A stretch of DNA of 64,000 nucleotides from a virus. The position numbers and the translations under genes are program-made. Positions 42,831 through 49,981 of this stretch are shown here, piece by piece. The stretch spans positions 126,001 to 190,000 of the IMG/VR virus record IMGVR_UViG_3300021964_000012; one strand, written 5' to 3'. Under the pieces are notes generated by a model, which worked only from the letters and a program-made list of their open reading frames with translations, was not told the DNA's origin and searched no databases. Numbering within the stretch: position 1 is the first letter of the stretch; every line of letters begins with the position of its first letter.

Positions 42831-43886
42831 CTACGCCGCCGTAAACAGTAAAGGTGATTGATTGGTGTCTAACTGCATTACACTTCCGCTTGCACTTGGA
42901 AGATTTAGTGTTCCGCCATTGTACATATACAGTTCACGTAAAAAGTCTCCCATTATACTTGATTGCCATACATGTCCAGGCATTGTATGTTTCTTCTGTG
43001 TATCAGCTTTTGATTTATATAAACTGGTATTCATCACAGTTAAACTGGTTGGATATGATATTGCACACTTTTCAAGCACATCAATCATCCAACCTTCAGG
43101 AAGTTCGCCTGTATAGTCCATACAATGTATTGTATATAAACCAATAAACAAATCCTGTGATATTTCTTCATCGTCTGGGTAGACAGTGGAGATAGCATTT
43201 AATATTTTGTGCATGAGTTTGCCGCTTTTATCTGCATTCATTATTTTTTCAGCAAAGTTAAAGTGTGAAAAGAAATGCTTTCCACTGCCTTTGTTTTTGC
43301 TTTTACGTGTTGCTTTATCTTCAAGGTCAACATCATTATTATTAAAGGCCTGTTCGCATACGTATGCTTGAACAACTTCAGCACTTCTATCGCCAAGAGC
43401 ATGCCGTGTAAGCCTATTACGATAGAAGTCTTTTGGTTCTAATGCTTTTACATTGGTGTTGCATTCTTCAAATGCATAACTTGCAAAACTTGGACGATCA
43501 TCTTCGACTATTGTGATTGGCACTTCTTCATAACCTAAGATAGCACTGGCAACGATTCTATGTTGTCCATCATATACACCTACTGTAGATTCCATGTTGT
43601 TAATATCATCTGTAACTGCACTTGCAGGAGCACACAATTGCGGATTATACCTGGTAATTATTTTGATAATATGCTTGTAATCAATATCACGTTGAACTGT
43701 GTAATCCAGTGCTAGGTTAGCAATTGGATACATAAAAGATCCATGTGCAAACTTTTTGCCTGTGTTTTCTATACGTGCTTTTTCTGCATCAATTTTGTTT
43801 TGTGCAAAATTATATTCTGTTGCTAGGGTAGTTTTTACTTCTTTAACAACATCGCTTAAAAATCGTATTTCTCTGATTGCTCTCAT
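42831..43886 (-). CDS. DGQHR/ParB-like domain protein
   Basis: 351 residues. VGVYDGQHRIVASAILG near residue 105 is the DGQHR signature shared with DndB and ParB-type N domains. A charged middle (KATRKSKNKGSGKHF) follows. DndB regulates phosphorothioate modification; ParB-like domains bind DNA and nucleotides. Middle of a three-gene operon. Confidence 0.72.
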   Translation of the reverse strand: MRAIREIRFLSDVVKEVKTTLATEYNFAQNKIDAEKARIENTGKKFAHGSFMYPIANLALDYTVQRDIDYKHIIKIITRYNPQLCAPASAVTDDINNMESTVGVYDGQHRIVASAILGYEEVPITIVEDDRPSFASYAFEECNTNVKALEPKDFYRNRLTRHALGDRSAEVVQAYVCEQAFNNNDVDLEDKATRKSKNKGSGKHFFSHFNFAEKIMNADKSGKLMHKILNAISTVYPDDEEISQDLFIGLYTIHCMDYTGELPEGWMIDVLEKCAISYPTSLTVMNTSLYKSKADTQKKHTMPGHVWQSSIMGDFLRELYMYNGGTLNLPSASGSVMQLDTNQSPLLFTAA

Positions 43887-44458
43887 TATGCTGCCTCCTC
43901 AAAAAGATTATTAATAATTTTAATATGTGCAGGTACAGGTGCTACATTTAAACACATTTGCTCAAACGTATCTACTTCATATGCCCACCATTTATTTGAG
44001 CGTCTTGGATTACCATCTAAGGTAAAAGGAATTTCTATATTAGATGATTTAGGAATGTTGCAATATGAATGGTACGGGATTCTAAAATAGTAAAATTTAT
44101 TTTGTTTTCTTTCATAAACTTGTACTAGTAGGTCACCTGTTTTGTTGCGAATTCCTTGTACAGGTGCTGAGTATTGTGTACCATATGTACAAGTACGTAC
44201 AGTAGATAATTTTGCATCACTTCCGCAACTTAGATCTGCATGGTTCTGACTTATAACTTTTGTTCCAGATAAGTTAGCTATCGCATGTTCGAATGCTGTA
44301 CTTACTTCGATTAAACCTGTTTTTAAAAGTGTATCGACTGTGGTAATATCCATTCTATTAATTTTTGGAATATAATTTTTGAATGCACTGAAATGTGCAA
44401 TTTGTAAATTTAGATTATCTGCGATTGTAGCCATTTTGTCACTCCGTATGTTTAACAA
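43886..44458 (-). CDS. Unknown protein, first gene of DGQHR operon
   Basis: 190 residues. Starts MLNIRSDKMATIADNLN. A beta-rich region near ISQNHADLSCGSDAKLS and VYERKQNKFYYFRIPYHSY suggests a nuclease-like fold, but no certain motif. Driven by the promoter at 44501-44528. Confidence 0.65.
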   Translation of the reverse strand: MLNIRSDKMATIADNLNLQIAHFSAFKNYIPKINRMDITTVDTLLKTGLIEVSTAFEHAIANLSGTKVISQNHADLSCGSDAKLSTVRTCTYGTQYSAPVQGIRNKTGDLLVQVYERKQNKFYYFRIPYHSYCNIPKSSNIEIPFTLDGNPRRSNKWWAYEVDTFEQMCLNVAPVPAHIKIINNLFEEAA

Positions 44459-44500
44459 TTAAACTAGTCCAGGTGCAATACCTTTTCTAGAAGTTAACTT

Positions 44501-44528
44501 ATAATAACACAATTGAAGGCTGTGTCAA
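44501..44528 (-). promoter_or_regulatory. Sigma70-type early promoter
   Basis: Minus strand: TTGACA (44523-44528), 16-base spacer ending TTGTGT, TATTAT (44501-44506), upstream of the DGQHR operon. Confidence 0.75.
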
Positions 44529-44529
44529 C

Positions 44530-44598
44530 CTATTTTTTACTACCTGCAATTCTTTCCCACAGTTTCCGTACACCATAGTTTTGTCTAGGCACGAACAT
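44530..44598 (-). CDS. Possible 22-residue microprotein
   Basis: MFVPRQNYGVRKLWERIAG..., overlapping the stop of the preceding gene. Only the coupling and amphipathic basic sequence support it. Confidence 0.3.
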   Translation of the reverse strand: MFVPRQNYGVRKLWERIAGSKK

Positions 44599-44770
44599 CA
44601 ACTGTGGTTTTTGACATTCCAGATACAGTGGACTTTTCTTTGACAGGTTGTCCGTTATGCTCTTTTGATTTGTTGGTAGTGGCACTTAACCATCCTTTGC
44701 TAGGTTCAAAAGCAAAGCCATTATATCGTGTACTCACTGGCACCCAAAGTCTTGGATCTGCTTTAAGCAT
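44585..44770 (-). CDS. Hypothetical 61-residue protein
   Basis: Start chosen at MLKADPRLWVPV because GGAG lies 8 bases upstream and the longer form from 44800 would overlap the preceding gene extensively. No domain. Confidence 0.6.
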   Translation of the reverse strand: MLKADPRLWVPVSTRYNGFAFEPSKGWLSATTNKSKEHNGQPVKEKSTVSGMSKTTVDVRA

Positions 44771-44981
44771 ATTTACTCCAATACTCGTTCCATGCATCAT
44801 CGCAGATATCTCTTACAATGTCATCAAACATTCCAAAGATTACATTGCTTTCATTAGACATACTTTCTTCTAATTTAGTATATAACTCTGATACATGTTC
44901 ACATTCTGCAACCATGTCTTCTGTGAGATGCTCGTATACTTTATCTTCTACTTCCATAATAAAACTTTTTAACTTTGACAT
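44763..44981 (-). CDS. Hypothetical acidic helical 72-residue protein
   Basis: Strongly acidic (EVEDKVYEHLTEDMVAECEH). Preceded by the promoter at 45012-45040 and AGGAG. No domain recognised. Confidence 0.65.
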   Translation of the reverse strand: MSKLKSFIMEVEDKVYEHLTEDMVAECEHVSELYTKLEESMSNESNVIFGMFDDIVRDICDDAWNEYWSKYA

Positions 44982-45011
44982 ATCGTCTCCTATTTTCTAA
45001 CTGTTATATAC

Positions 45012-45040
45012 AGTATAGCCGAAAAAGACAAAAAGGTCAA
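45012..45040 (-). promoter_or_regulatory. Sigma70-type early promoter
   Basis: Minus strand: TTGACC (45035-45040), 17-base spacer, TATACT (45012-45017). The -35 overlaps the end of the gene at 45037-45276. Confidence 0.68.
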
Positions 45041-45276
45041 CCATATTTTAGTATAAAAGCAAAAAAATCTGCATCATTACTGAAAAAGAATGCATAAGCA
45101 CCTGGTGTGTTAGTTGAACTTGATGTGAGAATTTGCCACTTCCATCCTGGAGATAGCTCTTGTTTACACCAATCTACTACAGCATCAATCTTGCCGGTGG
45201 GAAGATGCAGTGTTTTTGCATGTGGATAACCTTCTTCAATTTTGATTACCCTGGTGTATTCTTCAATCAATTCCAT
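45037..45276 (-). CDS. Hypothetical 79-residue protein
   Basis: Starts MELIEEYTRVIKIEEG. Ends in the downstream promoter region. No family. Overlaps the start-proximal gene by 14 bases. Confidence 0.62.
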   Translation of the reverse strand: MELIEEYTRVIKIEEGYPHAKTLHLPTGKIDAVVDWCKQELSPGWKWQILTSSSTNTPGAYAFFFSNDADFFAFILKYG

Positions 45277-45694
45277 GATACAATGCTTCGTCTAAATAGT
45301 CTACAGGCAAATTCCAATCACTATAACCTTGTTGCAAAAGGTCAATATAACCAGCACTTGGTGCACTGTACACCAATGGTGGATTCATATCATATGCCAT
45401 AAAGGTATCCCCATCTTGTTCTAACCACATCTTGGTATAGTAGTAAGGGAATCCTTCAAAATGATCTAGTGTCTCTTCGCAAGCAGGCGTGATGTTCCAC
45501 AGGCATCCTGGTACACGATGGCCAGGTGCAGGTTCTATTGTGGCATGATGACAGAACACCAATCGCCAGTCTCTAACTGTATAGGCTCCAAGAGGTATGG
45601 CATCTGGACAACGGTACTTCATTGCCTCTAGTGCCATGTTAGCACCATAAGCAAAGTACAGTCTAGTTGGTTTTTGTAATAGATTTAATTTCAA
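45263..45694 (-). CDS. Gamma-glutamylcyclotransferase-like (AIG2/GGCT)
   Basis: 143 residues. YFAYGANMALEAMKYRCP is the YGxN substrate loop and EGFPYYYTK carries the likely catalytic Glu. Family members release 5-oxoproline from gamma-glutamyl compounds. Substrate here unknown. Confidence 0.8.
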   Translation of the reverse strand: MKLNLLQKPTRLYFAYGANMALEAMKYRCPDAIPLGAYTVRDWRLVFCHHATIEPAPGHRVPGCLWNITPACEETLDHFEGFPYYYTKMWLEQDGDTFMAYDMNPPLVYSAPSAGYIDLLQQGYSDWNLPVDYLDEALYHGID

Positions 45695-45830
45695 TATTGT
45701 TTCCTGTTAGTTGTGCAATAGCTTCTTGTTCCGATTCGGCCAACACAGTCTTTTCATTTATCTGTCTGTAACTACTTGGTGGACAACAATGATCTTTCTG
45801 TTCACTGTATATTACGAGATACACGTTCAT
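45663..45830 (-). CDS. Hypothetical 55-residue protein
   Basis: MNVYLVIYSEQKDH start with beta-alpha pattern, including ESEQEAIAQL. Ends inside the GGCT gene. Its ATG overlaps the preceding stop (TGATG). No domain. Confidence 0.6.
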   Translation of the reverse strand: MNVYLVIYSEQKDHCCPPSSYRQINEKTVLAESEQEAIAQLTGNNIEIKSITKTN

Positions 45831-46417
45831 CAGATTGGCTCATATTCAAAATAATCTAATTCTTCAGCAAAGTGTCTTTTGATACATTTTACAAATTCTG
45901 TGCTCAATTCACTTACGTGCAAGTTTGAAGTGCGACTATGTACTGTGTGATCTAGTGGAACCGTACTGTTAAACAATTCCTGTATCTTGTAAAAATCTTC
46001 TGCAAGTGATTCATATGGTACTAATAGATCTACATCTTTTATATACTTCAGTTGATCATGATGTGATCTTACTTCTGGATTTTCAAAGATATAATCACAG
46101 AACGGTACAATACCAAGACGCCAGTACTTTTGATGTCGTTTTGCCATTTTATAGTTTTCACTTGTTTCTAAATTTTTTTTTAAAGTTTTTGTGTATTTGT
46201 AATCTGCCCAGTTATACAAACTCAAAATTCTTCTGTAGGTGTTTCTTGGTATGGCGAAAGTTTTATCATAATGAAGTTTATTGTATTCAGCTAAACTGTT
46301 GTGTCCAATTTCCACAAAAACATTAGCATGATTTTCTCGTGCCCAATGTGTTATACTTGCTCCTGCTGATTTAGGAATATGAACAAACCCTACTTTCATT
46401 GTTGTTTTTGTCTCCAA
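45830..46417 (-). CDS. Sulfotransferase-family protein
   Basis: 195 residues. 5'-PSB-like loop FVHIPKSAGASITHWA and 3'-phosphate-binding-like IPRNTYRRILSLYNW are the PAPS-binding motifs of the sulfotransfer_2 family. Transfers sulfate from PAPS to a glycan or other acceptor, unknown here. One of three to four PAPS-type proteins in the window. Confidence 0.72.
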   Translation of the reverse strand: METKTTMKVGFVHIPKSAGASITHWARENHANVFVEIGHNSLAEYNKLHYDKTFAIPRNTYRRILSLYNWADYKYTKTLKKNLETSENYKMAKRHQKYWRLGIVPFCDYIFENPEVRSHHDQLKYIKDVDLLVPYESLAEDFYKIQELFNSTVPLDHTVHSRTSNLHVSELSTEFVKCIKRHFAEELDYFEYEPI

Positions 46418-46596
46418 CGTGCATACATATCAAATATGGTTATGGATATCCATATGCCTAGCAATGCATTGAGAATAAAAGCAGGTCCACTGGCTATTAG
46501 TTGTTTTACATGTATAAACAAAAACATTGTGGTAATGAATACCATTACTTGATCAGTGATTGTTAACTTCGGTATTTCGTTCTGCACGTAGGGCAT
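46396..46596 (-). CDS. Small membrane protein, 66 residues
   Basis: Two hydrophobic segments (about 17-35 and 39-56). Overlaps both neighbours in the leftward operon. No family. Confidence 0.62.
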   Translation of the reverse strand: MPYVQNEIPKLTITDQVMVFITTMFLFIHVKQLIASGPAFILNALLGIWISITIFDMYARWRQKQQ

Positions 46597-46753
46597 CCTC
46601 TAGTTCAGTTATTCTTTTTTCCAATGCTACAATTCTTTTGGAAGCTTCAATTGGATTCATTATTACATCTTTTAGTTTACAATCTTCTTGACGCATTTTC
46701 CACAATATCCAGTCGTAGAATCTTTCTGGTTCTCTATCATCTTGTAAAGTCAT
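46553..46753 (-). CDS. Coiled-coil protein, 66 residues
   Basis: C-terminal heptad pattern (EASKRIVALEKRITELEDAL). N terminus MTLQDDREPERFYDWIL. No function assigned. Confidence 0.62.
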   Translation of the reverse strand: MTLQDDREPERFYDWILWKMRQEDCKLKDVIMNPIEASKRIVALEKRITELEDALRAERNTEVNNH

Positions 46754-46904
46754 CTTTTATCTTCCTATTCATTATTTCATGTTCATCTGGATTGTTACGT
46801 CTCCATTCTCTTTCTTTATACCAGTCATGTACAAAATGACATGCTATTAATCCAACAACCAGTACTACTGTTGAGATAGAGATATAAATTATGTATTCAA
46901 CCAA
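46737..46904 (-). CDS. Small membrane protein with TTG start
   Basis: 55 residues, starting TTG (LVEYIIYISIST), with one transmembrane helix (about 3-23) and a charged C terminus (DWYKEREWRRNN). The start lies in the end of the preceding gene. No ATG is available in frame. Confidence 0.55.
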   Translation of the reverse strand: MVEYIIYISISTVVLVVGLIACHFVHDWYKEREWRRNNPDEHEIMNRKIKDDFTR

Positions 46905-47118
46905 TTAGATCTCTGACGAAAACACATGCTCCATACCCGTATAATAACACAACTGGTGTAATGATTACATAGTTTGGATCATGAAACTTCTTTAGTATTT
47001 TTAACATTACTTCCCTCTTTGTTTTTGTTTTTTCTAAATAAACTGGCCAGTTAAGCATGACGTAGAAAACTGCTACTATTGATCCTAAGCCTAGACCTAA
47101 AATATAACCTGTGCTCAT
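46897..47118 (-). CDS. Small membrane protein, 73 residues
   Basis: Two transmembrane segments (about 5-24 and 50-66) flanking a basic loop (EKTKTKREVMLKILKKF). No family. Confidence 0.65.
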   Translation of the reverse strand: MSTGYILGLGLGSIVAVFYVMLNWPVYLEKTKTKREVMLKILKKFHDPNYVIITPVVLLYGYGACVFVRDLIG

Positions 47119-47223
47119 TTAATCGTGGTATCCGTCATCTTCGTCGAGTACTTTAATGTCTTTGACTTCAGACTGTGATTCTGGAAACAGTTCTAATTGT
47201 TCTGGTTCTCTTGGATCATCCAT
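47119..47223 (-). CDS. Acidic 34-residue microprotein
   Basis: MDDPREPEQLELFPESQ start, GGAG upstream of the ATG, directly before the gene at 46897-47118. Acidic throughout. Confidence 0.55.
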   Translation of the reverse strand: MDDPREPEQLELFPESQSEVKDIKVLDEDDGYHD

Positions 47224-47227
47224 CTCG

Positions 47228-47479
47228 CTACTCCTTGTTGTTGTCTTTAAATGGAAAAATTTTAGTATGTTCTTCTTGTGGATCTCTTTCCCAACTGATC
47301 TTTGCCCATGCTCTTTCGTGAAAATAGTACAATGCCATTTTGGTTATTACTTCTATGCTTGCTATTGCTCCTGCCAATTGCCATGTGCCAGTAATAATCC
47401 AACTTATTAAAAATGTGTCAGAGGTAGCAACAATACGCCAACTGAAAGTTTTAGCAAGACTCCGTTTGTAAGTTGCTAT
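47228..47479 (-). CDS. DUF2061 membrane protein with ATA start
   Basis: 83 residues. KRSLAKTFSWRIVATSDTFL, IEVITKMALYYFHERAW are the DUF2061 signature (two TM helices). No ATG/GTG/TTG occurs between the upstream in-frame stop and the domain. ATA at 47479 has AAGGAG with a 7-base gap and would give the normal family N terminus. It overlaps the ArfA gene. Confidence 0.82.
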   Translation of the reverse strand: MATYKRSLAKTFSWRIVATSDTFLISWIITGTWQLAGAIASIEVITKMALYYFHERAWAKISWERDPQEEHTKIFPFKDNNKE

Positions 47480-47579
47480 TGGCTTTCTCCTTGTTTCTGT
47501 TGTAAGAACCTTTGCCTTTGCGATTTACAACCACTGAGGATCGCAATGTTCTAACTGCTTTGGCTATTGGATTCTTCAC
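47451..47579 (-). CDS. arfA: ArfA-like alternative ribosome-rescue factor
   Basis: 42 residues with GTG start. NPIAKAVRT followed by VVNRKGKGSYNRNKEK matches the ArfA core, whose KKGKGSYxRK segment sits in the mRNA channel of stalled ribosomes while recruiting RF2. The tail (ANSNLQTESC) is divergent. Starts inside the preceding gene and overlaps the DUF2061 gene. Phage-borne copies are unusual in my knowledge. Confidence 0.78.
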   Translation of the reverse strand: MKNPIAKAVRTLRSSVVVNRKGKGSYNRNKEKANSNLQTESC

Positions 47580-47829
47580 TGTTGTTTTCTTTTTCATTTT
47601 CTGACTTTTTCTTCAATGCTCTTGAGAGTGCTGGTGCAGGAATATCTTCAGTTACTGAGATGTGCATTCTTGGATTTTCTTCTTGTAAAAGTTGTGCCAT
47701 TTTTTCTGCACGTTCTCGTCTTGTAAAAACATGTACTACACTATCTTCCATATCTCTCATCAAATAGTAGTTTTTTTCGTTCAGAATAGAATTTTTTGGT
47801 TTGGTAAGATAAACTTTTATTGCATACAA
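47551..47829 (-). CDS. Hypothetical 92-residue protein
   Basis: N-terminal alpha/beta (MYAIKVYLTKPKNS) and a Ser/Glu/Asn-rich tail. It ends inside the ArfA start. No domain. Confidence 0.62.
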   Translation of the reverse strand: MYAIKVYLTKPKNSILNEKNYYLMRDMEDSVVHVFTRRERAEKMAQLLQEENPRMHISVTEDIPAPALSRALKKKSENEKENNSEESNSQSS

Positions 47830-48171
47830 TTAATTGGCCACACTTTTATCAACGGCTGTATCTAATACATACCAATCGTTTAGAACTGCCAACAGGTCTC
47901 TGTTACTCTGATCATTAACATATATTCTTCCGTCCCTGGGCAAGTTTTGTTCGACCTCTCGCGGAGTATGACCTTGTGCTAGAAATTGATCAGTTACACA
48001 TTCATACACGTAAAACTCGCCATCGCGTACTTCTATTCTACATGGCACTAGTTTTGCAACAAATTCTTTTAGAAGTTTTTCATACATTCTATTTTTCATC
48101 TGAGTATCTCTGTACCACATTATACCAGTGGATAGTATAAACAGTACTATTCCTATTATTACATATTCCAT
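47830..48171 (-). CDS. Membrane-anchored protein, 113 residues
   Basis: One N-terminal transmembrane helix (about 2-20) then a soluble domain with SH3/beta elements (CRIEVRDGEFYVYECV). No family. Promoter at 48195-48222. Confidence 0.65.
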   Translation of the reverse strand: MEYVIIGIVLFILSTGIMWYRDTQMKNRMYEKLLKEFVAKLVPCRIEVRDGEFYVYECVTDQFLAQGHTPREVEQNLPRDGRIYVNDQSNRDLLAVLNDWYVLDTAVDKSVAN

Positions 48172-48194
48172 CGTACACCTATTTATTTTATTGT

Positions 48195-48222
48195 ATTATA
48201 CGACCGTGTTGATAATTTGCAA
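48195..48222 (-). promoter_or_regulatory. Sigma70-type promoter
   Basis: Minus strand: TTGCAA (48217-48222), 16-base spacer, TATAAT (48195-48200), upstream of the gene starting at 48171. A late-like AATAAATA (48180-48187) lies between. Confidence 0.6.
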
Positions 48223-48226
48223 CTGT

Positions 48227-48502
48227 TTAGGACAAATAATAGTAGGCCATTCCGGCTACGGCTACCAAGGTCATCACACTGTTGGTGATAATAAGACTCC
48301 ATTCACGCCACATGCAACTCACTATCAACCATACCACACCACCAGCTATTAGTACTACCGGTCCAATAGGATACAATTCAGGAAAAGCACTGTTGATAAA
48401 ACTTCCAACCACAAGTGTAGCCGTGGCTATCCATTTCAAATAAAAATCAATCTTCATGTGCAGTCCTTTCAAATGCTTCAATCTCAGCTTGTTTACGTTC
48501 AA
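48227..48502 (-). CDS. Membrane protein, 91 residues
   Basis: Two to three transmembrane segments (about 22-85). The start is uncertain: ATG at 48502, or the internal MKIDFYLKWIA. No family. Confidence 0.6.
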   Translation of the reverse strand: MNVNKLRLKHLKGLHMKIDFYLKWIATATLVVGSFINSAFPELYPIGPVVLIAGGVVWLIVSCMWREWSLIITNSVMTLVAVAGMAYYYLS

Positions 48503-48614
48503 TCATGAGATCAATTGTTCGCACTGCAATAACTGTCTCAGGCTTGTTTACTCGCTTGATACTTTCGACAACACCTTCAAGTTCTGCAATATCATGCAGT
48601 AATTCATTTATCAT
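48447..48614 (-). CDS. Hypothetical 55-residue helical protein
   Basis: MINELLHDIAELEGVVES start, helical. Start overlaps the preceding TGA (ATGA), end overlaps the membrane gene. No domain. Confidence 0.6.
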   Translation of the reverse strand: MINELLHDIAELEGVVESIKRVNKPETVIAVRTIDLMIERKQAEIEAFERTAHED

Positions 48615-48766
48615 TGAGACACCTCTTGATAAGCATTGTATGCTTCAATTGTTCGATTACTAAAAGCATACGGGTTACGTTGAATAAAGATTAACAATTC
48701 TTTCATTGTTAAACCTAAAAAATCACACTCTCTTTTGAGAACTGTTGTTGCACCACGAATAGTCAT
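48611..48766 (-). CDS. Hypothetical 51-residue protein
   Basis: MTIRGATTVLKRECDFLG start. TAATG coupling with the previous gene and ATGA with the next. Pattern weakly resembles a short HTH. No domain named. Confidence 0.6.
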   Translation of the reverse strand: MTIRGATTVLKRECDFLGLTMKELLIFIQRNPYAFSNRTIEAYNAYQEVSQ

Positions 48767-49134
48767 TACGCTGCCTCCTTAGACTTTGTGCAAACATAAG
48801 GCTTGTTCCATTTACCAACATTGATATCTGTGTAATGACTAACATGGAAATAGTCGCTTTGGATATCTGACTTATCAAACCAGTCTGGACCTTTCATGGC
48901 GGCTAACAATTCGTTTAGGAAATCTTTAGCAACACCTGTGTAATGTCTATCAATATGGTAAACATTTACACTGGTAAAATCGTTGTGATCAAAATCAATT
49001 GGGCCACTTTGTAGGTTAACTACTAAACTAAAGTGATGCTTTACTGCAATAGTACCCTTCATATTGTACTTTTTAAGAACTGCTTTGATTGCTGGGCTTA
49101 ACTTTGCTTTTGTTTCTTGACTAACATATGCCAT
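48766..49134 (-). CDS. Conserved phage protein (LPD29-like)
   Basis: 122 residues. VKHHFSLVVNLQSGPIDFD and later FHVSHYTDINVGKWNKPY resemble a small domain widespread in T4-like phages (LPD29-type). Function unknown. Driven by the promoter at 49165-49192. Confidence 0.68.
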   Translation of the reverse strand: MAYVSQETKAKLSPAIKAVLKKYNMKGTIAVKHHFSLVVNLQSGPIDFDHNDFTSVNVYHIDRHYTGVAKDFLNELLAAMKGPDWFDKSDIQSDYFHVSHYTDINVGKWNKPYVCTKSKEAA

Positions 49135-49164
49135 CTAACTCTCCTATTTTCTAACTATACATAT

Positions 49165-49192
49165 ATAATAACACACTATATGATATTGTCAA
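49165..49192 (-). promoter_or_regulatory. Sigma70-type early promoter, repeated cassette
   Basis: Minus strand: TTGACA (49187-49192), 16-base spacer with ATATAGTGTGT, TATTAT (49165-49170). Nearly identical to 33674 and 52987. Confidence 0.75.
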
Positions 49193-49346
49193 CCTTTTTA
49201 TATAAAAAGAATAATAAAATTAGATTATTGCTCGATAGTAAACAATAATATTGTTTCAAATTCGATTGTTGCTATTTAAGCAAGACTGTTTTTACAAAAA
49301 ACGGCTCTAAAATAGCCAAAAAACCTGGTTTTTCAATTTTTCCTTG
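49193..49346. other. Non-coding divergent AT-rich gap
   Basis: Part of the 328-base gene-free stretch 49135-49462. I see no ORF. It holds a weak GGCT/AGCC hairpin near 49303-49318 and an AAAAACC-T-GGTTTTT palindrome near 49319-49333. Confidence 0.5.
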
Positions 49347-49354
49347 TATAAATA
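49347..49354 (+). promoter_or_regulatory. Exact T4 late promoter octamer (TATAAATA)
   Basis: Plus-strand TATAAATA. Start of transcription about 6-7 bases downstream would be near 49360-49361, exactly where a stem-loop begins. Confidence 0.65.
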
Positions 49355-49359
49355 AAAAT

Positions 49360-49439
49360 GTAGCAAGAAATTGTTACAAGGCACCTGGGAAAGACCAAGT
49401 GACGGCGGAAATAGACCGCGGTATTGCTCCCCTCAAGCA
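49360..49439 (+). promoter_or_regulatory. Structured 5' leader RNA, four hairpins
   Basis: Consecutive hairpins: GTAGCAA-GAAA-TTGTTAC (49360-49377), CACCTGG/CCAAGTG (49382-49401, one mismatch), GCGG/CCGC (49405-49419), TGCT/AGCA (49425-49439). It precedes a Shine-Dalgarno AGGAG and the gene at 49463. It matches no riboswitch I can name. Confidence 0.5.
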
Positions 49440-49462
49440 TATAACATTAATAGGAGAAAAAA

Positions 49463-49621
49463 ATGGCAAAAAAGCTATCTAAGACTCTTGTGGCTATGTT
49501 TCAAAACATGTTTGATTCAAGAAGTGCCCAAGAAAAATATCTAGCACAGAGTGCAGACTTGTGCGAGTTAGAAATGAGAATGAAAAAACTACATACTACA
49601 TTTGGAAGGTTCGGTATATAA
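49463..49621 (+). CDS. DUF3563-like 52-residue protein
   Basis: AKKLSKTLVAMFQNMF then EKYLAQSADLCELEMRMKKL resembles small bacterial DUF3563 proteins (YLAQSxDxxELExRM). Strong AGGAG upstream. First in a microprotein operon behind the structured leader. Confidence 0.7.
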   Translation: MAKKLSKTLVAMFQNMFDSRSAQEKYLAQSADLCELEMRMKKLHTTFGRFGI

Positions 49622-49622
49622 A

Positions 49623-49835
49623 ATGACTGCTTTAGTATTAAACACAAAAACTTTTTTACAAGATTTACTAGTAGGCTGGAGTCTTGCTACTGGTAAAATC
49701 AAAGATTCATATAAGAAGGTATCTCATATTGCTGAGAGAATTGGTACTGCACGAGCAGCATCACATTTAGCCAGCATGGGACATTATGAAATTGCAAAAT
49801 CATTGATGGAATATAATGAAAAAGAAGGAAAGTAA
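49623..49835 (+). CDS. Small protein, DUF1127-like C terminus
   Basis: 70 residues, starting MTALVLNTKTF, one base after the previous stop. RIGTARAASHLASMGHYEIA resembles the small arginine-rich C-terminal pattern of DUF1127-type proteins. The start at 49602 is less likely. Confidence 0.65.
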   Translation: MTALVLNTKTFLQDLLVGWSLATGKIKDSYKKVSHIAERIGTARAASHLASMGHYEIAKSLMEYNEKEGK

Positions 49836-49836
49836 G

Positions 49837-49932
49837 ATGAAAAATTTTTTACAAGCAACCACAGGCGTATTTGCACTTTTAGTAATTCTTGGTGCAGTAG
49901 GCATGGTAAGCACTGTATCAGTTGTAGCATAA
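49837..49932 (+). CDS. 31-residue single-TM microprotein
   Basis: MKNFLQATTGVFALLVI start, one hydrophobic helix, stop TAA overlapping the next ATG. Aligned with the operon. Confidence 0.55.
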   Translation: MKNFLQATTGVFALLVILGAVGMVSTVSVVA

Positions 49933-49973
49933 TGTGGCCATATACCGACGAGGAAAATGAGTTTCTCAGTTAA
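49932..49973 (+). CDS. 13-residue peptide ORF
   Basis: MWPYTDEENEFLS, starting in a TAATG overlap with the previous gene. Very short, but similar MWP-TxEE peptides accompany DUF1127-type genes in alphaproteobacteria, from memory. Confidence 0.4.
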   Translation: MWPYTDEENEFLS

Positions 49974-49981
49974 GTACATGT

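Noticed and set aside
49319-49333. AAAAACC-T-GGTTTTT palindrome as a terminator
   Set aside because: Loop of one base cannot close and the stem is mostly A-U; more likely incidental in AT-rich DNA.
49360-49462. Known riboswitch (glutamine/Downstream-peptide, SAM-V, SAM-II)
   Set aside because: I could not match the conserved cores of these motifs to the sequence, so it is listed only as an unnamed structured leader.
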